This document shows positions 15,784 to 26,521 of a stretch of DNA of 64,000 bases, one piece after another (within the stretch, counting starts at the first letter, position 1; each line of letters begins with the position of its first letter). A program made the translations under genes and the position numbers. Location: NCBI GenBank assembly GCA_045600125.1, contig JAZRXH010000100.1, positions 1-64,000 of the forward strand. The letters run 5' to 3'. The notes under the pieces are model-generated. The model was not told the origin of the DNA. It did not search any database and saw only the letters and a program-made list of their open reading frames with translations. The DNA comes from SIG622 sp045600125. Its GTDB lineage: Bacteria; Bacillota; Clostridia; Oscillospirales; CAG-382.

Positions 15784-18372
15784 TCAGGTGGTGTATTTCT
15801 TGATTTCGTAGAGCCTCTGCAGAGCCTCAAGGGGCGTCAGCGAATCCAGCTCTGTGTGCTTGATGAGGCTGTACACCTTGTCCTTGGCAAGATCCTCGAA
15901 GGAGAGGGAAGGCTCCTCCGCTTTCAGCTTCACGCCCTTGGGGAGCGGCACGCCGATGCCGTTCTCGAGGCTTTCGAGGACTTCCTTGGCACGCTTTATG
16001 ACCTCGTTCGGTACGCCCGCCAGCTTTGCCACCTCGATGCCGTAGCTGTCGTCGGCGGCTCCCTCTACGATCTTGCGAAGGAATATCAGCTCGTCTCCCC
16101 GCTTCTTGGCGGCGATCGAGTAGTTGACGATGCAGGGGAAGGACTCGGAAAGCTCGGTCAGCTCGTGGTAATGGGTCGCAAACATGGTCTTGGCGCCGAT
16201 CTTCTTTCCGGCGGTATATTCGCAGATGGCTCGGGCGATGCTCATGCCGTCGAAGGTGGAGGTGCCTCTGCCGATCTCGTCGTAGATGATGAAGCTCTTC
16301 TTTGTGGCGTTCTTGAGGATGTATGCCACCTCGTTCATTTCCAGCATGAAGGTGGACTGTCCCGAGGCGAGGTCGTCGCTGGCGCCCACTCTCGTGAAGA
16401 TCTTGTCCACGATGCCGATCCTTGCGCTCTCGCAGGGAACGAAGGAGCCGATCTGCGCCATGATGATGATCAGCGCATTCTGCCGCATATAGGTGGATTT
16501 TCCCGCCATGTTCGGTCCCGTGATGAGCATGATCCGGCGGTTTCCGTCAAGATAAGCGTCGTTCGGCACGAACATGGACATATCCATGTAGCGCTCCACG
16601 ATGGGGTGTCTTCCGCCCTTGATGTCCAGCTTGTCCGAGTAGTCCACCTCGGGGCAGGTGTAGCCGTATTTTCCCGCTACGTCCGCAAAGGAAACGTATA
16701 CGTCCAGTCTTGCAAGGAGCGACGCCGTCTTCTGGATCCTCGCCACGTTCTTCGAGATGAAGGAGCAGAGCTTTACGAAAAGCTCGTACTCGAGGGCGAC
16801 GATTTTGTCCTGCGCTCCGAGGACACGGGATTCCATATCCTTGAGCTCCTGGGTGATGTACCGCTCACAGCCGGTGAGGGTCTGCTTCCGGATGTAGGTC
16901 TCCGGCACAAGGTCGATGTTGGACTTTGTGACCTCTATGTAATAGCCGAATACACGGTTGTAGCCGATTTTCAGATTCCTGATGCCGGTGGCTTCCTTTT
17001 CCTGCATCTCGATTTTGGTGATCCAGTCCTTGCCCTCGCCCATCATACTGCGGAGCTCGTCCACCTCGGCGCTGTAGCCGTCCCGGATGAAGCCGCCCTC
17101 ACGGACGGAAAAGGGGGGATTGTCGCAGATGGCACGGCTGATCTCGCTTTCGATGTCGGAAAGCTCGTCAAGCTCCGTGAAAAGTCCGCACAGCTCGCCG
17201 CTCTTGAAGTCGGCAAGAAGCTCCCGGATCTTCGGCAGTTTTTCGCAGGTGGAACTGAGTGCCGTAAGATCCCGCCCGTTTGCCGTACCGTAGACGATCT
17301 TCGTCAGCAGTCTTTCGATGTCGTTGACGCCGGAAAGCTGCAGCTGAAGCTCTTCTTTCTCGATGTAGCTGGAGAACAGCTCCTTCACCGCCTCCTGCCG
17401 GTCGGTGATGGCGCGGACAGACACAAGAGGCTGCTCCACCCATTTCCGCAGAAGTCTTGAGCCCATGGCGGTCTTCGTCTTGTCCAGCGCCCACAGAAGG
17501 GTGCCCCGCTTCTCACGGGTACGCATGGTCTCGCAGAGCTCGAGGTTCCTTCGGGTGTTGACGTCGATGGTCAGAAACTGCTCGTTGTTATAATAGGTGA
17601 GCTTGTTCAGATAGGAGATATCGGTCTTCTGCGTTTCCTCGATGTAATCGAGAAGCGCCGCAAGCGAAATGAGGGCAGGGGATTCCGGGGGAATGCCGTC
17701 CTTTTCGAGGTAGTCCTCGCCGAACTGCTTCGGAAGCCGCTCAAGACCGCCCGCAAAGGCGTCGGCGCTGCCCGCCGAAAGATAGGCGCCGAGCCTTCCC
17801 CGGATGTAGTCCCGCATCTCCTCCATATTGTTCTCCTCGAGATTCGTGATGATCTCGCTGGGACTGTACACCGCAAGCTCGGCGGTCAGCTTGGTGATGA
17901 TGTCGCCGTCGGAAAAGTCCGTGGCATATACGTCCGCCGTGGAGATGTCCGCTACCGCGAAGCCCGCTCTCGTGCCCTCCACGTACATGGCGCACAGATA
18001 GTTGTTCTTGCCCTCCACCAGAAGACTTCCCTCGGTGACGGTGCCGGGGGTCACGATCCGGATGACGTCACGGCGCACGATGCCCTTGGCAAGCGCCGGA
18101 TCCTCCAGCTGTTCGCAGATGGCGACCTTGTAGCCCTTGCTGACGAGCTTCGACACGTAGGTCTCCGCCGCATGGTAGGGTACGCCGCACATGGGCGCCC
18201 GCTCCTCCATGCCGCAGTCCCGCCCCGTCAGCGTGAGATCCAGCTCCCGGGAGGCGGTCTTGGCATCGTCGAAGAACATCTCGTAGAAGTCTCCGAGACG
18301 GTAGAACAGCAGGTGGTCTTTGTATTGGTTCTTTACTTCAAAATACTGAAGCATCATGGGGGTGTATGGCAT
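15784..18372 (-). CDS. mutS: DNA mismatch repair protein MutS
   Basis: 862 residues, standard MutS length. The N-terminal mismatch-binding motif GDFYEMF (Phe-X-Glu type), connector and lever domains, and the ABC-type ATPase with Walker A GPNMAGKSTYMRQ and Walker B DEIGRGTSTFDG are all present. It recognises mismatches and recruits MutL. The ATG at 18372 is preceded by AAAGGA at about 9-10 nt; the in-frame extension upstream has no homology. It sits between the ylbF-like gene and mutL, an arrangement typical of Clostridia. Confidence 0.98.
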   Translation of the reverse strand: MPYTPMMLQYFEVKNQYKDHLLFYRLGDFYEMFFDDAKTASRELDLTLTGRDCGMEERAPMCGVPYHAAETYVSKLVSKGYKVAICEQLEDPALAKGIVRRDVIRIVTPGTVTEGSLLVEGKNNYLCAMYVEGTRAGFAVADISTADVYATDFSDGDIITKLTAELAVYSPSEIITNLEENNMEEMRDYIRGRLGAYLSAGSADAFAGGLERLPKQFGEDYLEKDGIPPESPALISLAALLDYIEETQKTDISYLNKLTYYNNEQFLTIDVNTRRNLELCETMRTREKRGTLLWALDKTKTAMGSRLLRKWVEQPLVSVRAITDRQEAVKELFSSYIEKEELQLQLSGVNDIERLLTKIVYGTANGRDLTALSSTCEKLPKIRELLADFKSGELCGLFTELDELSDIESEISRAICDNPPFSVREGGFIRDGYSAEVDELRSMMGEGKDWITKIEMQEKEATGIRNLKIGYNRVFGYYIEVTKSNIDLVPETYIRKQTLTGCERYITQELKDMESRVLGAQDKIVALEYELFVKLCSFISKNVARIQKTASLLARLDVYVSFADVAGKYGYTCPEVDYSDKLDIKGGRHPIVERYMDMSMFVPNDAYLDGNRRIMLITGPNMAGKSTYMRQNALIIIMAQIGSFVPCESARIGIVDKIFTRVGASDDLASGQSTFMLEMNEVAYILKNATKKSFIIYDEIGRGTSTFDGMSIARAICEYTAGKKIGAKTMFATHYHELTELSESFPCIVNYSIAAKKRGDELIFLRKIVEGAADDSYGIEVAKLAGVPNEVIKRAKEVLESLENGIGVPLPKGVKLKAEEPSLSFEDLAKDKVYSLIKHTELDSLTPLEALQRLYEIKKYTT

Positions 18373-18477
18373 GGTACACGTTCCTTTCCCGCCCTTCAAA
18401 GGAAGAAAGACACTTTCCTGCTCCGGCAAAGACCTTCGCAAAGAAACAATCTTCCGGCGGCTCTCCTTCGGACTTGT

Positions 18478-18909
18478 TTACTCTTCGTCCTGCGTCTTTT
18501 TCGAGTCACAGCCGTGGCAGGAAGCGCAGTTCCCGGTACAGCCGGAGCCGGTGTGGGTCTCTTCGATCTCGGCAAGGTACGAGTCGATGGTGGCGTTCAC
18601 CGCCCCCACAAGATTGTTGTATTCCGTCTCGCAGACCTGAAAACGGGCAAAGACCGGATTCTCTTCAATCTCCCGGTAGAGAAGCTCGGCTCTGGCGCCT
18701 ACGGCGTCCAGCACCGCCTCGTCCGCATTTTCCAGCTCCGCCTGACGGTCGAGGAGCGCCTTCTGCACCTTGAATTCGGTGAGCTTCTTTTTCAGCTCGC
18801 CGTCAGCGCGGAATGCCTTTTTTGCCTCGGTGTAGTTCTTATATGTCTCGCTTTCGCTCATGGCTTTTCCGAGAGCTCTTGCAAGCTCGATGATTTCTTT
18901 TCCGCTCAT
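18478..18909 (-). CDS. YlbF/YmcA-family protein with Cys-rich tail
   Basis: 143 residues, all helical in the YlbF/YmcA (RicF/RicA) family pattern: IELARALGKAMSESETYKNY, then a long charged helix. In Bacillus, RicA, RicF and RicT form an Fe-S-containing complex affecting RNase Y, competence and sporulation. The C terminus here carries CTGNCASCHGC, five cysteines, which could bind a metal or cluster. The start is ATG 18909 with AAAGGA 12 nt upstream; an ATG at 18918 is too close to the ribosome site. It lies between miaB and mutS, a conserved Firmicutes neighbourhood. Confidence 0.88.
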   Translation of the reverse strand: MSGKEIIELARALGKAMSESETYKNYTEAKKAFRADGELKKKLTEFKVQKALLDRQAELENADEAVLDAVGARAELLYREIEENPVFARFQVCETEYNNLVGAVNATIDSYLAEIEETHTGSGCTGNCASCHGCDSKKTQDEE

Positions 18910-19002
18910 ATTTCGCATGCTTCCTTTCGTTTTGTCCGTTTTTCTGTTGATAACTCCGGTTTCCGAATAACCCGGTTTTGCTTCTGCTTTTTCTCTTTTC
19001 GC

Positions 19003-20439
<1,437 letters not shown>

Positions 20440-20510
20440 ATTTTCGTTTTTTTGCCCTTTTCCTATTCACTTTTTCGCATTTTTGAAGGGAGGAAAGCGG
20501 CAGAGCCGCC

Positions 20511-21392
20511 TTATTTTGCGCTCTCGCAGAGCTTCGTCAGCTCCTCCGGCGTGAAGCCGTACTTCTTGTCGCAGAACTGACAGCCCACCTCGATGTCCCT
20601 GCCGTCCTTTATCATGTCGAGAAGCTCGCCCTTCCCGAGGGAGATGAGCGCTCTTTCGACCCGCTCCTTCGAGCAGTCGCAGTGATAGGAGCAGTCGATC
20701 TCGTCGAAGATATCGAACTCGATGTCGCCGAGAATGTATTTCATGATCTCCTCGTTCGTTCTCGTGCCGTCGAACAGTCCCGATATGTTGGAGAAATAGG
20801 GGAGCCTCGCCTCGAGCCGGTCGATGAATTCATCCTCGGTGCCGGGGAGAAGCTGGACCATGATGCCGCCGGCGCTGATGCACTTGTAGTCCCTGCCGAT
20901 GAGCACGCCGAGAGCGCAGACGGTGGGGATCTGCTCGCTGCGGGCGAAGTATTCGGTGATGTCCTCGGCGATCTCTCCCGATACGATGGGGATCATGCCG
21001 CAGTACGGCTCGCCCTCGCCGTTGTCCCGGATGATGTACATATTGCCCGCTCCCACGGCGCCCGCCACGTCCAGCTTGCCGTTTGCCTTCGGAGGAAGAT
21101 CCGCCTGAGGATTCTCCACACAGCCCTTTACGTTTCCGTAGTAGTCGCCGGTGGCGATGATCTTGCCGCATACGCCGTCTCCCGCAAAGGTGAGAGTGGC
21201 GCTGTCGGTGGCGTTTTTCAGCATGACGCCGATCATCGAAGCCGCACTCAGTGTGCGTCCGAGAGCCGCCGCCGCTGTGGGGGACAGGTTGTGGAAGCGG
21301 ATGGCGTCGTTCACCATTTCCCCGGAATTGATGACCAGGATCCTTGCACTGCCGTCGGTCGTCATGGCACGGCTTATCGTATTGTTTTTCAT
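20511..21392 (-). CDS. hslO: Hsp33 redox-regulated chaperone
   Basis: 293 residues, usual length. The N-terminal Hsp33 domain is followed by the C-terminal zinc switch with CDC (CDCSKERV) and CQFC motifs. Under oxidative stress the four cysteines release zinc, the C terminus unfolds and the protein becomes a holdase in the cytoplasm. It lies between the GH28 and miaB genes on the same strand with gaps of about 60-70 bp, so co-transcription is likely. Confidence 0.96.
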   Translation of the reverse strand: MKNNTISRAMTTDGSARILVINSGEMVNDAIRFHNLSPTAAAALGRTLSAASMIGVMLKNATDSATLTFAGDGVCGKIIATGDYYGNVKGCVENPQADLPPKANGKLDVAGAVGAGNMYIIRDNGEGEPYCGMIPIVSGEIAEDITEYFARSEQIPTVCALGVLIGRDYKCISAGGIMVQLLPGTEDEFIDRLEARLPYFSNISGLFDGTRTNEEIMKYILGDIEFDIFDEIDCSYHCDCSKERVERALISLGKGELLDMIKDGRDIEVGCQFCDKKYGFTPEELTKLCESAK

Positions 21393-21453
21393 TTTTTCTC
21401 TGCTGTCCTTTCGGTTTTTCCTGCCGTATTACGGTTTCCCTTTTGTTTTTCGC

Positions 21454-22758
21454 TTAGTCCCTGACGATTTGCGGGATCTCTTCCCTGGTGTTTTTTGCAA
21501 AAACGCAGTCCTTCACGTTGAGCCCCTTCACATTTTCGATGGCGGCGGGAACGACGCCGGAAAGCGAGCAGCTTTCAAAATAAAGGTTTTCGATGTCGTA
21601 GCCCGCAAGCCCGAATACCTCAAGTCCCGCTGCGGCACAGCCGCACTTTACGTTCACAAAGGAGAAATTCCGTACCTTCGGCACGTCGGTGACCGGCGCC
21701 GACTGATCGTCCAGCGGCTCGCCGTTGTATCTCTGGGTCACCCGGATGCCGGTATTTTTGGCGGAGGCGACGGTGATGTTCTCAAAGTCGATGTTCTCGA
21801 TGACGCCGCCCCGTCCCTTCATGGTCTTGATATTGATCCCCATCAGCATATTGCCCACGGTGCAGTCGTGGATGTAGGCGTTGCGGATGCCGGCGCTGGT
21901 CTCGCTGCCGACGGTGAAGCCGCCCCGGCTCTTTTCGGCATGGCAGTTGCGCACCTCGATGTCCTCGCAGGGAATACCAACCGCCCAGGCGTCGGGACCC
22001 TTTCCCGCCTTGAGGCAGATCATGTCGTCGCCGGTGGAAACGGTGCAGTTCTCGATGAGTCCCCGCTTGCAGGACTCGAAGTTGATGCCGTCGGTGTTCG
22101 GTGCGTCGCTTGTGGGATTTATGACGTTGATGCCCCGCACCGTGATGTTCCGGCACCACGCCGGATGTACCGTCCAGGAGGGGCTCATGGTGAAGGTGAC
22201 GCCCTCGATGAGCACGTTCTCGCACTCGACGAACTGGAGCATCCTCGGACGCACGCCGTCCTCCGGCTTGTCGTAGACACGGCTCTCCACGGGACGGCCT
22301 TCCCGACCTGCCCGCATCAGATCCTCCATGCCGGGCTGATGCTGCTTCATATACCACCAGACCTCGCCGTGCCCGTTGAAGGTGCCGCTGCCGGTGACCG
22401 CTATGTTTTTTCTGCCTCTCGCATACAGAAAATGCGATACGCTGTATACCCGGTTTCCCACGAGGATGCCGAAGACCACGGGGAGATAGTCGTAAAAATT
22501 CCTGCTGAATTCCACAAGGCTTCCCGCCTCGAGGTGCAGATCCACGTTGTCCTCCAGATGGATGGGACCCGTGAGCCACGTCCCTTCCGGAATGATCACG
22601 TGACCGCCGCCCTGCTCCGAGCAGGTACGGATCGCCTTCTTTATCGCCTCGGTGCACATTTCGATGCCGCCCTCGACGGCGCCGAAATCACGGATGTCGT
22701 ATTTTTCCTCCCGGAACGTCGGAGGCACGGGGAGGGGAAAGGGTTTGAAATATCTCAT
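21454..22758 (-). CDS. GH28-family polygalacturonase-like enzyme
   Basis: 434 residues, no signal peptide, so the substrate is probably an imported oligogalacturonide. It is a right-handed beta-helix of the GH28 type with NTDGINFESC, the catalytic pair in GDDMICLKAG, GSETSAG where plant enzymes have GHG, and GINIKTMKGRGG for the RIK region. That pattern is usual for bacterial exo-acting GH28 enzymes. AGGAG lies 10 nt before the ATG at 22758. It is placed between a methyltransferase and hslO, an odd site for a pectin enzyme. Confidence 0.88.
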   Translation of the reverse strand: MRYFKPFPLPVPPTFREEKYDIRDFGAVEGGIEMCTEAIKKAIRTCSEQGGGHVIIPEGTWLTGPIHLEDNVDLHLEAGSLVEFSRNFYDYLPVVFGILVGNRVYSVSHFLYARGRKNIAVTGSGTFNGHGEVWWYMKQHQPGMEDLMRAGREGRPVESRVYDKPEDGVRPRMLQFVECENVLIEGVTFTMSPSWTVHPAWCRNITVRGINVINPTSDAPNTDGINFESCKRGLIENCTVSTGDDMICLKAGKGPDAWAVGIPCEDIEVRNCHAEKSRGGFTVGSETSAGIRNAYIHDCTVGNMLMGINIKTMKGRGGVIENIDFENITVASAKNTGIRVTQRYNGEPLDDQSAPVTDVPKVRNFSFVNVKCGCAAAGLEVFGLAGYDIENLYFESCSLSGVVPAAIENVKGLNVKDCVFAKNTREEIPQIVRD

Positions 22759-22804
22759 GCTTTCGTTTCTCCTGTTCGTATGTTTTTCTGTGAAAAAAGT
22801 CCCG

Positions 22805-23560
22805 TCACTTTTTCGGTTTTCTTGCCGCCCAGTACAGCCGCTCGTCGCTTTCTTCGTCGGCTTCTCTGAAATCGAAATCGCCGTACACGCCGCAGAACTC
22901 AAGTCCCGCCCGTTCCAGCATCCTCTTTATCGAGCGGACGGTGTACATCCTTTCCCGGTGCTCCTCGTCGCTTCGCTCGTAAAGACCCTCCGGCGTTTCC
23001 TTAAAAAGCGTTATGCAGATATCGCAAAGGCGCTTCTCGGCGTCGTAAAAGTTCTGCCACGTGCAGAAGATGCCGTCCTCCTCGTAGGAGTAGGCGTTGT
23101 CGCCGTACACGTTTTCGAATTTGTATTTCGAGTTCGTATCGAAGAGAAAAAGCCCGCCGTCGTTCAGCGCATTTTTTGCGCTTTCAAGGCAGGAAACAAA
23201 ATCCCGGGGCTTTGTGAGATAGTTGATGCTGTCCAGTGTGCAGACGCAGGCGTCGACCTTCTTTGCGAGGACGAAGGAACGCATGTCCGCCTCTACGAAG
23301 AACGCCCGGAGTCCCGCCTCCCGCAGCTTCTTTTCCGCACCCGAAAGCATTTCCGGGGAGATGTCCGAGGCGATCACGTCGTAGCCCTTCCGTACAAGCT
23401 CGGCGGTCATGCTTCCGGTGCCGCAGGCAATCTCCAGAACGTTCTTCACGGGGATCTGTGCGTGCTTTTCAAAAAGGCGGGATACGAACTGCGCCCATGC
23501 GCCGTAATCCAGCATATCGTTCCACTTGTCGTACATTTCGGCAAGAACGCTTCCGTACAT
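22805..23560 (-). CDS. Class I SAM-dependent methyltransferase
   Basis: 251 residues. Motif I EIACGTGSMT, motif II VIASDISPEML, motif III region CTLDSINYL, and the post-motif NDGGLFLFDTNS define a small-molecule-type methyltransferase of the PF13649/PF08241 kind. The substrate is unknown. GGAGG is 7-8 nt upstream of the ATG. This is the promoter-proximal gene of a minus-strand run that goes on through GH28, hslO and miaB toward mutS. Confidence 0.85.
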   Translation of the reverse strand: MYGSVLAEMYDKWNDMLDYGAWAQFVSRLFEKHAQIPVKNVLEIACGTGSMTAELVRKGYDVIASDISPEMLSGAEKKLREAGLRAFFVEADMRSFVLAKKVDACVCTLDSINYLTKPRDFVSCLESAKNALNDGGLFLFDTNSKYKFENVYGDNAYSYEEDGIFCTWQNFYDAEKRLCDICITLFKETPEGLYERSDEEHRERMYTVRSIKRMLERAGLEFCGVYGDFDFREADEESDERLYWAARKPKK

Positions 23561-23665
23561 GAAAGACCTCCGATTTATCCGGTGCCGTTCCGCCGACGTC
23601 CGCCTTGCGGCAAAGAGATCCGGGACAGAACACAATACCCATTATAAAATAAAAATACAGTATAT

Positions 23666-23694
23666 ATTATACACCTGCAAAACGCTTTTGTAAA
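23666..23694 (-). promoter_or_regulatory. Promoter of the methyltransferase-GH28-hslO-miaB run
   Basis: Minus strand TTTACA (23694-23689), 17-bp spacer, TATAAT (23671-23666). The leader to the start at 23560 is about 100 nt. It is the only strong promoter I found for the minus-strand genes between 23.6 and 11.3 kb. Confidence 0.75.
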
Positions 23695-23760
23695 CACCCC
23701 ATTGTGGCAAATTTTTGAATTTTTGCGGAAAGTTTCATTAAATCACAAAACCCGGGAAGC

Positions 23761-23800
23761 GAAAGAAAAAGCGGCTCCCCGCCGGGAATGCGGAAAGCCG
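23761..23800 (-). terminator. Terminator of the DeoR gene
   Basis: On the minus strand an imperfect stem CGGCTTTCC with GGGGAGCCG (23800-23772) is followed by CTTTTTCTTT (to 23761). It lies about 30 bp after the DeoR stop. Confidence 0.65.
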
Positions 23801-23831
23801 TTTAACAAATCTGATTTCTGTATGTACCGTG

Positions 23832-24683
23832 TTATGACTTTTTTTCCTCGAGCCGCCGCAGAGCCTCCAGCTCCTCCTCGGTGAGGCATTTCGTGACGTA
23901 ATCCGGGTTGTGGCGTTCGCCGGACAAAAGGACACGGAGGTCCGGATAGGCGGATACGTCCAGCATCGAGACCGGGACCTTGCGGTCGGTGACGAGCACG
24001 TCCACGTCCTGCAGACCGCAGAAGGTGTAGGGGAGGGACTTGTCGATCTTGGAGGCGTCCATCAGCATGACCACCGTGCGTGCCTTCTTCACCACGAAAC
24101 TCTTCAGCTCGCTCTCGGCAAAGTTGCCGCAGGTGAAGCCGCCGGTGTGGGAATATCCGGAAGGGGTGAGAAACGCCACGTCGATGGGCACGTCCGCCAG
24201 AAAATCCACTGCCAGCTGTCCCGTGACCGAGATGCTCTCCCGGTTGATGATTCCGCCGCAGAGCACCACGATGGGCAGGGATTTTTTGGACAGCTCCATA
24301 GCGATGTTGAGTCCCGGCGTTGCCACGGTCAGATGCTCGTCCGGAAAGATTTCGGCAAGGCGCATGGCGGTGGTGCCGGAGTCGATGAAATAGGAGCGTC
24401 CCGGCTCCACAAGGGAAACCGCTTTGGCGGCGATCGACATCTTGGATATGCTGTTTTCCTTGTCCCTTGCGGCATAGCCGTCGTCGGTGGTGGCGGTGAT
24501 GAACTTCATGCTTCTCGCTCCGCCCCGTACCTTGATGAGAGCGCCCTGCTTCTCGAAAAACTCGATGTCACGGCGCAGCGTCATGCTGGTGACGTCGGGA
24601 AATTTTTCTTCGAGCTCCCTCAGAGAAATGAACGGCTTTGACTCAATAAGCTCCGCTATTAGCTGTCTTCTCGCTGCTTTCAT
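23832..24683 (-). CDS. DeoR-family transcriptional regulator
   Basis: 283 residues from ATG 24683. N-terminal DeoR winged helix (SLRELEEKF, SMTLRRDIEFFEKQG) and a C-terminal sugar-phosphate sensor domain with YFIDSGTTA, LCGGIINRE and DVAFLTPSG. Such regulators usually repress sugar-utilisation genes until a phosphosugar binds. The gene is monocistronic and faces away from pfkA; its targets are unknown. A GTG at 24695, four codons upstream and close to GGAAGG, is an alternative start. The leader is about 110 nt. Confidence 0.9.
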   Translation of the reverse strand: MKAARRQLIAELIESKPFISLRELEEKFPDVTSMTLRRDIEFFEKQGALIKVRGGARSMKFITATTDDGYAARDKENSISKMSIAAKAVSLVEPGRSYFIDSGTTAMRLAEIFPDEHLTVATPGLNIAMELSKKSLPIVVLCGGIINRESISVTGQLAVDFLADVPIDVAFLTPSGYSHTGGFTCGNFAESELKSFVVKKARTVVMLMDASKIDKSLPYTFCGLQDVDVLVTDRKVPVSMLDVSAYPDLRVLLSGERHNPDYVTKCLTEEELEALRRLEEKKS

Positions 24684-24803
24684 TTTCGCATTCACACCGC
24701 CTTCCGAATTGGGCTGACCGGAGCCGGGCATCCGCAGAGCACGGGACGGATCATTTCCGTAAATTACCCGATGCCTGCAAAAGCCGAGCCTGAACTTTAT
24801 CAA

Positions 24804-24832
24804 ATTTTACCATGGATATACAATTATGTCAA
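24804..24832 (-). promoter_or_regulatory. Promoter of the DeoR gene
   Basis: Minus strand TTGACA (24832-24827), 17-bp spacer, TAAAAT (24809-24804). Confidence 0.75.
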
Positions 24833-25067
24833 GTGCTTTAGAGAAATATTGTAAAAATCGACCGTCTTTTGCTGTAAATCATTGGTGAAAATGCACAAAT
24901 AATAGTGGATGCGTGCTACATATGTGTAAATTCCGTATCGTCTGCATCACCGTCAGCAGGCAGAAGAAAACGCCTGAACCGGTCCCGCTTCTGCGGGGAA
25001 AAACGAGCGACATGCAAGAGTTTACAAAAAAATAACAAAATGTTATCTTAATACCGAAGGACGGCTC
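24833..25067. other. Divergent intergenic region between DeoR and pfkA
   Basis: No gene is seen. The sequence is AT-rich. It holds a possible second pfkA promoter, TTTACA (25021-25026) with TATCTT (25044-25049), 17-bp spacer, and the left arm (25012-25020, ATGCAAGAG) of an inverted repeat whose right arm (25065-25073) overlaps the main pfkA -35 box. Confidence 0.5.
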
Positions 25068-25096
25068 TTGCATTTTCTTGGGAAAAGTATTAGAAT
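25068..25096 (+). promoter_or_regulatory. Promoter of pfkA
   Basis: TTGCAT (25068-25073), 17-bp spacer, TAGAAT (25091-25096), leaving a leader of about 107 nt. Confidence 0.65.
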
Positions 25097-25209
25097 AATT
25101 AACTGAAAATAATTTTTCGCCCACATTAAAGATTCAGTGAAAAATACTTGGAATAGAAAGCCGGAGCGCACCGACGATTGCGCCTGCGGCACGAGAAAGG
25201 AAACCCGAT

Positions 25210-26280
25210 ATGGAAGGCAAAAAGTTCAGAAGAATAGGCGTTCTCACCTCCGGCGGCGATGCTCCCGGCATGAATGCGGCAGTGAGAAGCGTTGTAAGGA
25301 CCGCCGTCAACAACGGCGTGGAGGTCATGGGCATCATCGGCGGCTACAGAGGACTCATCGACAACGAGATGAAGCTGCTCGGCGCAGGCGACGTGTCCAA
25401 TATCATCAACGAGGGCGGTACCTTCCTCTATACCGACCGCTGCGACGAATTCCGCTATGAAGCGGGCATGCAGAAGGCGCTGAAGGTGGCTGCCGAGAAT
25501 AAGATCGACGGTCTTGTGACCATCGGCGGCGACGGCACCTTCCGGGGTGCGCAGGACATGACAAGAAGAGGTCTTCCCTGCATCGGCGTGACCGGCACCA
25601 TCGACAACGACGTATCCTCCTCCGACTATACCGTCGGCTTCGATACCGCCATGAACACCGTCGTGGAAATGGTGGACAGACTCCGTGATACCTGCGAATC
25701 CCACGCAAGATGCAACGTGGTCGAGGTCATGGGACGGGATGCCGGCTACATCGCCGTACAGACCGCCATCGCCGTAGGCGCTACCGGCGTTGCCGTCAAG
25801 GAGATCCCATTCGACGCCGATGCCGTCATCGCCAAGATCCACAACTCAAGACTCGCCAAGAAGCGCAACTTCATCGTCATCGTTTCCGAGGGCATGGGCA
25901 GTGAATTCAGCGAAGGCTTCGCCAAGCGCATCGAAGCGGAGACCGGCGTGGAAACCAAGTTCGCAAGACTTGCGCACGTGCAGAGAGGCGGCAGACCTAC
26001 CCTCCGCGACAGAGTCGCCGCAAGCCGCATGGGCGAATACGCCGTAAAGCTCCTTCTCGACGGCAAGTCGAATCTTGTCGTTACCGAGAACGACGGCGTC
26101 ATCACGAGCCACGATATCGAGTGGGCTCTCATGTACGACAGAATATACAAGGGCAAGGCAAAGCCCGAGGAGATCGCAAAGCTCGATCCCAAGGTCTATG
26201 CCGAAATGGTCGCTCTCGCCGAGGTAAAGCACGCAAGATTCAAGGAGCTTTACGACCTCGCCTGCAGCATCTCCATCTGA
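25210..26280 (+). CDS. pfkA: ATP-dependent 6-phosphofructokinase
   Basis: 356 residues. TSGGDAPGMN and IGGDGTFRGA form the nucleotide-binding site, with the GGDG that favours ATP over pyrophosphate; the catalytic TIDNDV and the fructose-6-phosphate segments MGRDAGYIA, SEGMGS and HVQRGG are present. It commits glucose to glycolysis. It is longer than the 320-residue Bacillus enzyme by a C-terminal extension. AAAGGA lies 8-9 nt upstream. A strong terminator follows, so it is monocistronic, beside the glycogen operon. Confidence 0.97.
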   Translation: MEGKKFRRIGVLTSGGDAPGMNAAVRSVVRTAVNNGVEVMGIIGGYRGLIDNEMKLLGAGDVSNIINEGGTFLYTDRCDEFRYEAGMQKALKVAAENKIDGLVTIGGDGTFRGAQDMTRRGLPCIGVTGTIDNDVSSSDYTVGFDTAMNTVVEMVDRLRDTCESHARCNVVEVMGRDAGYIAVQTAIAVGATGVAVKEIPFDADAVIAKIHNSRLAKKRNFIVIVSEGMGSEFSEGFAKRIEAETGVETKFARLAHVQRGGRPTLRDRVAASRMGEYAVKLLLDGKSNLVVTENDGVITSHDIEWALMYDRIYKGKAKPEEIAKLDPKVYAEMVALAEVKHARFKELYDLACSISI

Positions 26281-26328
26281 TTTTCCTGATTTTTTGCCGC
26301 CTGCAAAAAGCCTTTGCAGTGCGGCTTT

Positions 26329-26378
26329 CCGCCGCAGCGTCCGGAGAAATCCAGGACTGCGGCGGCTTTGTTTTTTTT
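26329..26378 (+). terminator. Terminator of pfkA
   Basis: A 9-bp stem CCGCCGCAG with CTGCGGCGG, extended inside by GTCC/GGAC, followed by CTTTG and eight T. Confidence 0.9.
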
Positions 26379-26492
26379 ATTCGGCACATCATTTGTGAAT
26401 GGACGTTTAACAATGCCTGCGGCGTGTGAGAAAAGAAACGCCGAAAATAGTGCATATTGCCCAAAATATGCGAATATATTAAAAAATAACTA

Positions 26493-26521
26493 TTGAAATA
26501 CGACGAAAACGGGTGTATAAT
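26493..26521 (+). promoter_or_regulatory. Promoter of the glycogen operon
   Basis: TTGAAA (26493-26498), 17-bp spacer, TATAAT (26516-26521). The leader to glgB is about 110 nt. No other clear promoter lies between here and the terminator at 37.4 kb. Confidence 0.8.
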
